NCBI GenBank assembly: GCA_000708835.1
Contig: DF237629.1
Location: 1-44,450, forward strand
From: Klebsormidium nitens
Lineage: Eukaryota > Streptophyta > Klebsormidiophyceae > Klebsormidiales > Klebsormidiaceae
Direction of reading: 5' to 3'
DNA: 44,450 nt
A program made the position numbers and the translations under genes. Under the pieces are notes generated by a model that saw nothing but the letters and a program-made list of their open reading frames with translations, was not told the DNA's origin and ran no database searches. This document shows positions 26,201 to 36,029 of the stretch, piece by piece (the first letter of the stretch is position 1; the number at the start of each line of letters is the position of its first letter).

Positions 26201-27018
26201 ATCCTGCGTCATCACCCCATGGCCAATCACGTCAGCCGCACCTAGCCTGGAAAACCGGTTGTGTGCCCCCGGTATTTTGCCCCCTAAGTTTCCTGTGCTT
26301 TTTATCCGATCATTGACATACGGACCGTCCCATGATCATCATAATAAAACTGACTGAGATTGGAGGAGTTATAGAACGCTCGAATCGGTTCCCCGGTGTT
26401 GCTCTTGCTCTGTGGTCAAACCTGCGCTACCTAGGCACTCTCGTCTCAAATGAATGCCTAGCTAGGCCTGCTCGTGTCTGCCAGGCACGCTTCAAGTGGG
26501 TTTGGTTCGCTGACGTCACGGACGCCTACCCGCCCACGCCCCTGGGCAAACTCCCCGCCTGGAGGTACCCCCTGGCGCTCGCGTCTCTACCCGAGGCTGC
26601 CGCGGCCGTCGTCGTTTATGACGTCATCGGCTTTTTGGACAGAGTCGGGTTCCACCTCCGGTGGGGCGCTGACGTGTACACCCTGCGGCCCTACTCCGAC
26701 TTGCGCGCGCAGCTGGAGCTGATTCTGCGCTCCATTCCCCAGGCCCTTTTCCAGAGCGTCCTCTACCTGTTGGGCAGTTCGCGCTCCACGCGCATTTACA
26801 TCGACCAGCACACGTTCACACTCTCGATCGCGGTGTCTCTTCTGAGCATCCTGGTGCAGTTCAACCTGCTTCTGAAGGAGACCCTGGAGAGCAAGCTGCC
26901 CGTGGCGACGATAATGCGCAGGCGTTTCTTGGCCGCGAATTGCCGCCCGTGCCTGATGAAGAGCGCTGGCGAAGCGGGGGAGGAGTTCGAGAGTGTCAAC
27001 GAGAAGGTTGTCCCCTAG
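23201..27018 (+). CDS. LRR ectodomain fused to an XK-related-like multi-pass membrane domain
   Basis: About 1008 aa from two exons, 23201-25694 and 26485-27018 (790-bp intron, phase 0). Start chosen at MACHRSTRS because a hydrophobic signal peptide (FLLAVLIIVLQISSAAA) follows at once. Residues from about 45 to 580 are plant-type LRRs with the LxxLxxLDLSxNxLSGxIPxxL pattern, followed by a Cys-containing membrane-proximal region (WGACTSSTGC) with N-glycosylation sequons. Instead of a kinase, the protein continues into several hydrophobic helices: VVAVAYGVFSGLVLLSSLGW, a segment with PWADLATDIAVVADIW, then AWVVLGAILAPYLISAACIA. Exon 2 adds LELILRSIPQALFQSVLYLL and TLSIAVSLLSILVQFNLLLK. The ADxATDI and SIPQALxQ elements and their spacing resemble XK-related proteins, a family that includes phospholipid scramblases. 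That match is by eye. One extra base at about 23915-23925 breaks the frame inside an LRR; the frame resumes as RLSNLVNLNLGYNNL. LRR assignment is certain, XK-like moderate, scramblase activity speculative. Confidence 0.85.
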
Positions 27019-28503
27019 TTGCATCAAGTGCAACAAAGTCTAATTGGTATTCCGACTGTTCTACGGTCGTGTCCGGCCTGAGCACCCATCTTGCAACAAA
27101 AAATGCGTTTAGTCACCCTAATACAACCTATTTTTTGCGGATGGCAACTACTTGTTAGAGTGTGTCTTACCGTTGTATAAGCACGACATCATACGGAGGC
27201 AGATATTGTCTTGAGACCTCCATGAAACGACGCGATCTTGGAAGTCATGGACGCCCTGGGAATCTTCCTGGTGACCTGGACACGTGGATCGCTTCAATCG
27301 GGCAAAATTAGGTAGGGGATACTTCAATACCGGTTGTTCTTGAAGACACGTGCTTCTTCGCAACAACCTGGTGATGAACAGACGAACACAAGGTTTTAGG
27401 GTAAGCCGGGTCTTATTCCAAGGCGTATCGGGAACTCAGGTATGGAATCATGCGCATATGCACGTGCCAACCTCGACGTGTATGCTACCGTCCAGGCACG
27501 TTCATCAATGATTCACTAGCATGACATCATTCATCAGCCAGATGTATCATCATGTTTAATAAGAAGATGTATATATTGTAATGATATAGTAGAGGCGAGT
27601 CGGGCTTCCATGTTCGCATATCTGCGAAACACTTTTGCATCCGTGCGCAGGCTACATATTCAAACGTGGTCGTCATGTGGATTGCTCTGGCTGAGATACT
27701 ACACGCAGCCATGCGCGCATCGGACGGCCACGGCGTCCATAGCATCATACACGTCACTAAACAAGCCATATGTGCATATTACAGACATAACTATAAACAA
27801 GTCATGTGGGCCTCGCGTGTATGCTATATACAATGGCCGCGCCCCTGCCCTCCAGTTTTGCAGAACAGGTAGGCAGTCCAAAGTTGCAATGGTGGCGTGT
27901 GCAGAGCTAGCTCTCAAATTGACTCCTTTGTGGCCAAAATTTAAGTCACAGCGTCGACGCTATCTGCAAGTATCGGCTAGGGATGACCTCAAGCTCGCAC
28001 TCTCCTCATTGAAGCTAATTCTCAAGGATCACTACCCGACTCCTTGCGTCATAGGGTTGGCCACGGTTGTCATGAGTAGCTGCATCGGAGAAGGAAGAGG
28101 AACCGCTAATCAGAGGACGTTAAGAAACAAAGGACTAGCCTGATAGGGCGGCGACCAACGATTCGCGAGTACAGATTCTTGTAGCCGTAGACGCTGTTTC
28201 TGCAACGCAACAAGAGGCTTACTTCACGCAAGAGTATTCGAGGCACGCAATTCAGTTCCCCTCTTCTCTTGTATGAAGCGTCACTCCCCGCACCGCCTGA
28301 GCTACTGCCGGGCGCATTCACGTCAAGAATCATAGCATTGGTCAACATGAACTAGTTTTCCGCTTTTCCAAGTGTCATGAACTGTCCCACTCTGTTCACC
28401 TGGTGGAAGAGCTTTGGTGTCAACTCGCTTCCCCTTCCAGTGCCACAAGTGGGCGCTCCGCTCTCGTCGTTGGAAGCGCAGCGCCGTCCTGGTAGATTAG
28501 CAC
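27019..28503. other. Intergenic between convergent LRR/XK-like gene and PIG-B
   Basis: A 1.5-kb stretch holding both 3' flanks. A 177-codon plus-strand open frame at 27610-28143 shows no recognisable protein pattern, so I do not call it. No repeat or RNA gene was recognised. Confidence 0.5.
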
Positions 28504-31500
28504 TCAAGCTGCACCCCCAGAAACGCGCGCGTACACGACCACGTGGCTTTGAAGCTCCCGGTCCACTGGAAAGTGTGCGTGGAAGAAGCGGGGTCCCTGT
28601 GGGGGCGAAGTAGTGCTAATTCGTCATTTCTTTCTTGGAGGGGCCTCAGAGAATTTCAAAGAGTCTCCTGCCTTTTCTTGGGAGATGACTCATCCTGACA
28701 TGGAGCGGACGCTGATGCAGGGCGTTGGCTTAGGTATGGTTACGTTTGAGAAAGAGGAGCGGCACTGACCTTTAATCTGTGGTATAACGCAAAGGGTCCT
28801 GCTCCGATTATGTGGTCATCTCTGCCGTTGATTGTAAGTCTTTGCAGGATCTAAGCGCCGACCCGACAAAGCACGTCCTCTTGATCCCCAAACATCGAAA
28901 GGAACTGAAAGCCCCCCTTCCTCAGATCCAAGCCCGCCAAAAGTACAACGCCGATGATCCAGACCGTTTCGCTATTTCCGAGAGGTCGGAGATCAACGTG
29001 CGGTAACTTTCATCCTCGCACCCGCAACATAAATCCTTTCCGACAAGTCTTGCCAACACGCCCAGTATGTATGGCTGACTTTCCCATTTTTCTGGACGCA
29101 GAGGTCATGGTAACCGGGAGCTCGACACTAACCTTGGCAAAACCCTCCTGCGTCAGCAGATCCTCAACCCCCTTTTCCACGGGTTCAAAAAGGACGATAT
29201 GACTGGGCAGCTTTTCCGCGAGCCCCTCCGCAGCGGAGCCAATCAGCTGCTGCCACGTGGCTCTTCTGCGGTCGATCTCAGCGTGCTGGGACCCAGACCC
29301 GTTGTTGGACAGCAGTTCGAACTCCCGTGAAAGAAAGGCCGCCGGGTCGCGGAAGAAGCGGTCGTCCTCCCGCACGTGGCCCGGCTTAGAGCTGCGGTGT
29401 TGAGAGGAGTGACGTCAGCAGTGCAGAGCACCACTCAAGGATGACGGAGGCATCGTCATCAGAATGGACGACACCGAGGTAATTGAAAATTACAAAGCCT
29501 CGGAAGTAGATAAAAGACGTCGGCACTTCTCAGTGCTCCCTTCCTGTTCGACTGCTGATCACATGGAGGCCAACTTAGTACAGGTCTGCTTGTCAAGTGT
29601 CTGCCTAGACAGGTGACGGAGTGGGAGAGAGCCGAATCCAAAACCACTTCGACTACAGGGCATTCCAACAAACGAAGCTACTTCAAATTTTAGGAAGCTT
29701 ACAGAAAGAATCTCGAATTTTAGAAGTAAACAGGCAGTGTAGATGACAGAAGACCTAAAACACGCAAACGACTGATCTCCTGCAAGCATATACGCTTGGA
29801 TTCTAAAAGAATCCGACCAGAGTTTCAGTCATCATCTTCGAAGATGATCCTTTACCTCGGCGCACAGTCCAGGATCCGCATCGGAATCGGCGCGTGCACG
29901 TGGCTGTAGAACGGCGTCGAGTGGCACGGCATCAAGAGCCACACTGCTTGTACTTTGATTGTGAAGGATCAGCGAAGAGATGGTTTCAAATGAAACTCCT
30001 CAAACACGGCAGAAGAAACGCCCATGTACACATGGGCAGAGTCGCTTCAAACCTTTACCTGGGCGCGCACTCCAGAATCCGCATGGGCACGCGCGCATGC
30101 ACGTGGCTGTAGAACGGCGTAGAATGGCACGGCATGAGGAACCAAACCCCCGAAACCCCGCCCGCCCGCGCCTCGTCTGCCAGCCACTCGGCGACTCGCA
30201 CCGCGCCCCGTTGGTGAATCATCGAAAAGTAAAGCGCCATCGGAATTTGGGTAAGAATTAGGAACGCGAGCAACAGGCGCAGAGCGAGGGGCCGCGAGGA
30301 GGGTGTGACGTCAGCGGAGGGAGGTGTGACGTCAGCGGAAGGGGGTGAGACGTCAGCGGAGGGTTTGCCGAGACCGGAGGTGCCGACGGGAGAGAAGACG
30401 GCGGTGGTAGCGCCAGGGGAGCGTTTGGAGGGAGCGGGGGCGTTTCCGCAGGTGCTTGTGACGTCAGCGGAGAGCTTTGCGCCGACGGTGCCGGGCGGGG
30501 GTTTGGACTGGGTGACGTCAGCAGGGGTTTTGGAGGGGTTGACCGGCCGGCGCCTGTGCAAGGACGTTACGACTCGGGGGTTCGTTTGGAAGCGCGACGG
30601 GTCGTTGGAAGAGAGATCGGGTTCCGAGTTGGAGGGGTGCAAATCTCGTTCCGAGCTTCGGGGAGCTGAATCCCGTCCCGATTTGGAGGGTTGCAATTCC
30701 GTTTCCGGAAGCTCCGCATCAGGGCGGCCACCGGAACGACCGGGACTGTCCAAGCTTGCCAGCGCTTCGCCGGCGAAGGCCATTACAAGGGGCAGAATCG
30801 GAAGGATGAACCTGCTCAGGCACGGGGGCAGGTTGGAGAGATCGAATGCGGGGTTGCTCGGAAAGCGAGAACACGCGTGTAGCACAAGTTATAAACCAGC
30901 TACTACGTGACGCTGACCAGGAACGTGGGTGAAGGGGATGCTTCCTTCCGCAAGCAAACAACCAGAAAAGTTGGCCACAACAATGTTTCCGAATCATACC
31001 ATAAGAACGACGAAACGTGGATCAGCGAACGACCTGGCTGGGAGGCTTACTGAAGCCAACATCAGTTTCAGCAACGCTGACAGAGACATCGGTGCCCCAA
31101 GCTGCCCCAAACTCCATAATCTCTACTTGTTTTGTTAGTGAAACGGCAGCAGCTTGCTTGTCCTTACCACAGAGAGGACGGGCCACCCCCCCTTACAACA
31201 AAGTGAGCCCCGCTTTCCATCTAGACCTCGGTTCGGTTGGTGGTTGCAGGCTTAGCGGGTTTCAGATCCCTTCACAAATCTTCATCGGACTGGATTCAAG
31301 GTCCATTTTCATTCCTCTATCTTTACGACATAAGTTTGGAAGAGGAACACCGTACTTGGATGATTGTTAGGAAAGCTCCGCTTCGCCTCACCTGAGCTCC
31401 TTGTGTCCCAACAAGCTGTAAGCCGCCATAACCCAGACGATGACGCACGCAAGCGCTCCGTTCCGGCTCCGCCAGACGCCCACCATAGCGAACGGAAGGA

Positions 31501-34417
31501 GCGTCGTGGCCATCGCTGGGAGGCCACCCGTGAAGTACCTGCAACGATGCGCCGGCCATGACTTCGGCGACGGTCCTTCCCTTGAAAGCAGCGAGAAGGA
31601 AAGGGAAGGGTACGAGGTGTGCTCCAAACAAAGGCAGCCGCGCAGTGATAAGTCCTGCGAACGGTTTGCAGTGGTCGAAAAGATGAATCCGCTTCGAATG
31701 CGAGCACTGAGGACGCGTTGCGATCGTCTTGCGTTTTACTAACTGACTTTACAGAAGCAAAATAAAAAGAAGACAGAAGGACGCCACAGCGTCCACACTT
31801 GTGCCGGCTCGACGTTGGGTACGCTTCCAGAGACTTGCTTAGTTTCAAGTCTCGGGCCCAGATGACTATGGTCTTTTCAAACAAGACCGGATACGAAAGC
31901 TTATAACCGAACGGGTACTTCCAAGCTCTTCGCCTTCCAGCAACTATTTACGCTCAACCTTTCAAAAATCGGACCGATTCCATCTTGATACATACCTGCA
32001 GACGCAATTTGAGTGTGAAATGAACCGTACCAGTCTGTCACGCGTTGATCAAAAGTCAAAGACACCCTAGCAATCTTCAGTCGTAGCCACACCGAACCTT
32101 GCCTTACCAGTGCCAAGGGTGCGTTCCATAAGCGTCGGCGCCCCCACTAAGATTAAAGCAGACGAAGTTCAGCGGTACGATCGTCCACTCGCCGTACATC
32201 CAACGGTCCAGGAGCGTCGATGCGCCCAAGCAAACGAAGCTGCGTATGCCGACAGAAAAGCTCAGATTTCAGAGCTCCGATATTGGACTTGGCGGCCAAA
32301 TGGGTCGCCCTTTTTGAGATTGAGTTCAAGGCAGCTCGTTACTCAAAAAGTCGTGACCGAGAGCCCCTCAGACAATCATTGGACACATCTTTTCAATCAG
32401 ATGCTGAGTCGAAGACAAGCCATATGTCAGCCATGCGGGAGTTGCGTTCGACAAGCACCTGCGTCGAATGGAACCGGAAAGAGACGCCGACTCGACGAAG
32501 GTTCGAACAAAGCTCAAAAGGGAATTTGAACGGAATTCTGTCCCTCAAGAAACGACGACGTTCTGGAAGGCAAGGAATCCGAATCTAGAAACAGGCATTG
32601 CAGTTCTTCGAGCTTTGAACAAACGGGGAACACGGGAACAAAGCGAAGGAAGCCAATGAAGTGCGGCTCACCCTATCGGAAGGACTTCGAGGAACACAAA
32701 GCGCTTCTTGTCGGGCGTTCTGGCCAACTCCTGGAATCCCAAGTAGACCCAAAGGACAGCGCTCGTTGGCCGGAAAAGACATGCCAACCCGGCAAGAGAC
32801 AAGGCGAGGGGCCTATTCACACAAGCTCTGCTGGTCCCATACTTGCTGTCCGTTTCGCTGTCTGCGTATCCGTATGCAGTTTTGGAGGCCCTTCCGGTCT
32901 CTGTCTGAAGAAGTGAGTCATTCCTCTGCGGCTGGTTGTAAACTTTTGTGGGTTGCTTGGAGCTTGATGGGAATCCTTGTTCTGTTGCTTTCATTGGCAG
33001 AGGCTTGGTTTCGAGGGGCCAGTAGAAGAGGGCGGCGGTCGTGAGGACGGTCTCGAGGCAGTTCGAGAAGGGTCGGACGATGCAGAAGAACGTGAACCAG
33101 TTGAGCAGCTGGCACACCAGCTGAAGACGCGGTGTCAAGGAAAGCAGTTACGAGAACAGCCTTAGCCAACTGACACTGAAACTTCTAATGGCTCTTCTGA
33201 AGAAAGTGAGCAGCTCATTGGATGAAGAGAAGGGTTGGCAGATGTGTCAAGCGAGCGGTTTCGAATTGAGATTAGACAGACGCTTGGCAAACGTGGGCCA
33301 CAAAGCAGTTCTTAATGAAATAAGGCCAACAGTGAAAGTTTGAAAATCTGTTGTGACAAGTAAGAGGATACGGCCCATTTGGCGGCCTTCTGGGAGAAAA
33401 TGCGCCCCGTCAGCTTGTACAGAAATGAATCTCCGACAGCTGCGAGTGCACCTTGGAGGAGTCTGGGTGCAATCCTCTGCAGAAAAACATAAGCGATGGT
33501 GTGCTTATGGACATACACTATCGGCTGAACTTCTCAAAACACGTTCTAGTCTCCTGGCGAGTATCCCAGAGTGTTCCCTTCCAGCAAGTGTTGGATAAAG
33601 AAACACACCCCAGCCCAAAGTCGTGGATGTGAGCGAATCAAAGCAAGCCTGGACTGATTTACGGCTCTTACAAACAAAACCAAGGGGGCATGCTTCTTGC
33701 ATATGCTTTCAACGCCATTTGCATCAGAAGGGGGCTCAAGACCGCAGTTGAGGTGAGCTGTAACCACATGACCACCACCGTACCCCATTAGCATTTAACC
33801 ATTTTGGTGTCCGGCAAAAGGCTGCTTGGACCAGCGCACCTACCAACGCTGCTGCAGAGTCGCAGCCACAGAGAGCGAGGGCCTTGTACAGCGCAGCAAA
33901 GATGAGCGGGTGGGCATAGCTGCGGATGCCTTCACGCCACTCCCAGGTTATATATCCATACCTGAAATCAAGACCAGATATGCGTTCAAGTCAAAATTCC
34001 AAGCCTTTCTGTTTCAACTCAGAGCAGACAAAGTGGCATAGTCCGCCCATTCCCTGATCCCAGTGTGTACTGAACAGATCAACTGGCTCCCGGTTGTGCT
34101 GAGACAAGCGCCAAGAAGAGTACAAGCAAGTCCTGGGAACTGAATTGATTGTGTTGTTGGGTGTGATCAGCTAGAACCTGGGTTTTGTAGCTAAGACACA
34201 AAGTCCAATGTTCCCTCCCAGCTCCGTCAAGCAGGGCTGGGGCAGCTTGCAATCTACGGTTTGCAACTTACCTGAATACAAGCCGATGCGCCACTTCCAA
34301 GCTCTGCCAATACTCATCTGGATTGAAGTATGTTTGCACCAAAAGGGCATTGAGGAGGCGGAAGATGAGCAAGCTAGCCAGCAGCACTCGATGATCTTCC
34401 GAGCGCAGACACACCAT
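28504..34417 (-). CDS. PIGB: GPI mannosyltransferase 3 (PIG-B)
   Basis: ER multi-pass mannosyltransferase (GT22 family) that adds the third mannose to the GPI anchor precursor, using dolichol-phosphate-mannose. Nine exons: 34417-34272, 33961-33844, 33476-33372, 33120-32672, 32239-32108, 31538-31392, 30811-30059, 29391-29133, 28596-28504; total 2202 nt, 733 aa, all phases consistent. Diagnostic blocks: [17 protein letters not shown] (acidic PDE at 33-35), [120 protein letters not shown] and [15 protein letters not shown] near the C-terminus. It is about 180 aa longer than the human protein because of two hydrophilic insertions: about 60 aa after ALFYWPLE (exon 4) and about 156 aa after AFAGEALA (exon 7). 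A second copy of the end of exon 7 lies in the next intron. Start is the first Met after an in-frame stop. Confidence 0.96.
29867..29942 (-). repeat. Duplicate of the 3' end of PIG-B exon 7, within intron 7
   Basis: On the minus strand it encodes [20 protein letters not shown] then RILDCAPR and ends in AG|GTAAAGG, just as exon 7 does ([27 protein letters not shown]). Changes between copies are mostly synonymous or conservative (RV to PI, E to D). The donor phase is identical to exon 7, so it could in principle splice to exon 8. An upstream CAAGCAG could serve as acceptor, but its phase fits no donor I could find in exon 7. Confidence 0.8.
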
Positions 34418-34954
34418 TCTGCCCGCAAACAAGGGCGCAGGTGCAGGCCAGCAGCAGGGGAATCAACCTCTTTTGCTGCACCTGTAATAAATCACAATGC
34501 TTTTGCCAATGGGCATGCTGTGAGACTGCCAGTGCTGGCAGCTGGGCAAGCTGCCTTTCTGATCTTCACATGCACATTGAGCTACTTGTTGATCAGTAGC
34601 TTCCAAAATGACCTGAACAAAGTGCAAATCTCCACTTTTCAGTGGTGGCGCCATTTAATTCGAAACAAAGCATCAAGCGGCCCGTTTCTATGTAGTGCTC
34701 GATTAATTCTTTGGCACCCTTAACCTGCACAGTAGAACGCGGCCCGGTGTTGAAGCAATTTCCCTACCGCATGTCAAATCTAGGCTCTAGCGCTCCATTT
34801 TGCCAGGGACGTTGCACTTCAGAATAATAATGTGATGTATGTATGTATAGATTTCCTGAGCATTTTCTGGGGTCTTCAGAACCAGCTTCCTCGGCATCAT
34901 GAGAGGTACCTACTTGGTCTTAGTTAGCAGCCGCCACGACGCTCCGTCTGGATC
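34418..34954. promoter_or_regulatory. Divergent intergenic region between PIG-B and the 81-aa membrane protein
   Basis: This 537-bp region separates two genes transcribed in opposite directions and should hold both promoters. A short tgta tetranucleotide run occurs near 34833-34847. No core promoter element is clear. Confidence 0.45.
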
Positions 34955-35662
34955 ATGGCGGTAGAGGAGGCGGTAGCCCAGGAAGCTCTGCGCGCCCCTA
35001 GGAGGATCAGGGAGGTGCCGGAGAGCTACTTCCTGAAGCGTCCACCTCTCTGGGTGTCTCTTGCTCGCGCCGGTCTTGCAGTCTCAGCTGGCCTTGCAAC
35101 GGCGGTGTGGCTAGAGGGGTGGATCAAGCAGAAGATTGCAGGTGCGCAGCTCCCAGCCTTACGATTCTTTGATGGAATCCCAAAATCCACTAGTTGTTCA
35201 CAAGCGCAATTGTTCTGCGGCTGGGTGTTTTCGCTGTGCTTTCAAATGAAGCGGCCTCTTGATGCGCAGCGGCCAGTATGCTGTCCAGATGAATGGTGAC
35301 ATGGTCACATCTGGCCTGTCAGATCATTCTTCTGAGCAAGTTGTATATGCATCGTCAATTTAAGCAAGCAGATGTTTTCAAGAGCTTCAGCAGCTTTAGT
35401 GGGATACAATGTCTGTGGGGGGGCGAGGTAAACACTGCATAGATCTCAGTGCTAAGAAGTAAAATGGAAGTATACATCTAGTTACTTCCCAGGGCTGTCT
35501 GTGGATATGGGCAACTTATGTGGTTGCAGTCGACGTTCTCGCAATGCACTTCATTGATCAAGCCTGAACGCTGACCGGTTTTTCCCTTTTTCCTGATCTG
35601 CAGAAGACGGAGGCTATGTCATTGTCTTGGGCAAGAAGAAAGACACTCCTTCTGAAGAGTAG
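34955..35662 (+). CDS. Small single-pass membrane protein, function unknown (81 aa)
   Basis: Two exons, 34955-35141 and 35604-35662, joined in phase (G|AA) give 81 aa. Residues 1-30 are charged and Arg-rich (QEALRAPRRIREVPESYF). One hydrophobic helix at about 33-53 (WVSLARAGLAVSAGLATAVW) follows, then a short soluble tail ending EDGGYVIVLGKKKDTPSEE. There is no cleavable signal peptide; with one helix and a charged tail it could sit in an organelle envelope or the ER. I do not recognise the family. Support comes from the balanced composition, a consistent splice junction, and an ATG at the start of the first exon shortly after the divergent spacer. The nearest neighbour is PIG-B on the opposite strand, but a functional link is not indicated. 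Confidence 0.65.
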
Positions 35663-36029
35663 CTAGCTCTGATCTGAGATCAGTCAACAGCGGACCTGAG
35701 GCGACAGGAAGTGGCCTCCAGAATCATGCCTTGAAAGCTGCTGCTGACTTTTGATGGGCACTAGAAGCAGGGAGAGCATCAGGTTCCGATTGGATCAGAA
35801 GTTAGAACCCATAACAAGTCAATTGCAAAACCCCTCCGCTGTTGTAAAGCCATCGAAGCTGGTCCTACGATGTGGAGCAGATCAAGTTGCTCCCATATGT
35901 TGAACTAGACATAGGAGTCTGCCGTTCAGCGCATCTCTTTCAGTTCCCTTCTACCACAGGGTCATGTTGAAACCGGGCTGAAACCGGGCTAGTCAGCCTC
36001 TAACCCAGAGTGGTTAAGGGCCATCATTG
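35663..36029. other. Intergenic, upstream of the MFS gene
   Basis: 367 bp between two genes in the same direction: 3' UTR of the small membrane protein and promoter/leader of the transporter. An 11-bp perfect tandem repeat, gaaaccgggct, lies at 35969-35990. Confidence 0.5.

Noticed and set aside
27610-28143. 177-codon plus-strand open frame
   Set aside because: Composition is irregular and no motif is recognisable; region lies between two convergent gene ends.
30305-30910. 201-codon plus-strand open frame
   Set aside because: It is antisense to PIG-B exon 7; the minus-strand reading carries the family motifs, and the open frame comes from GC-rich repeats.
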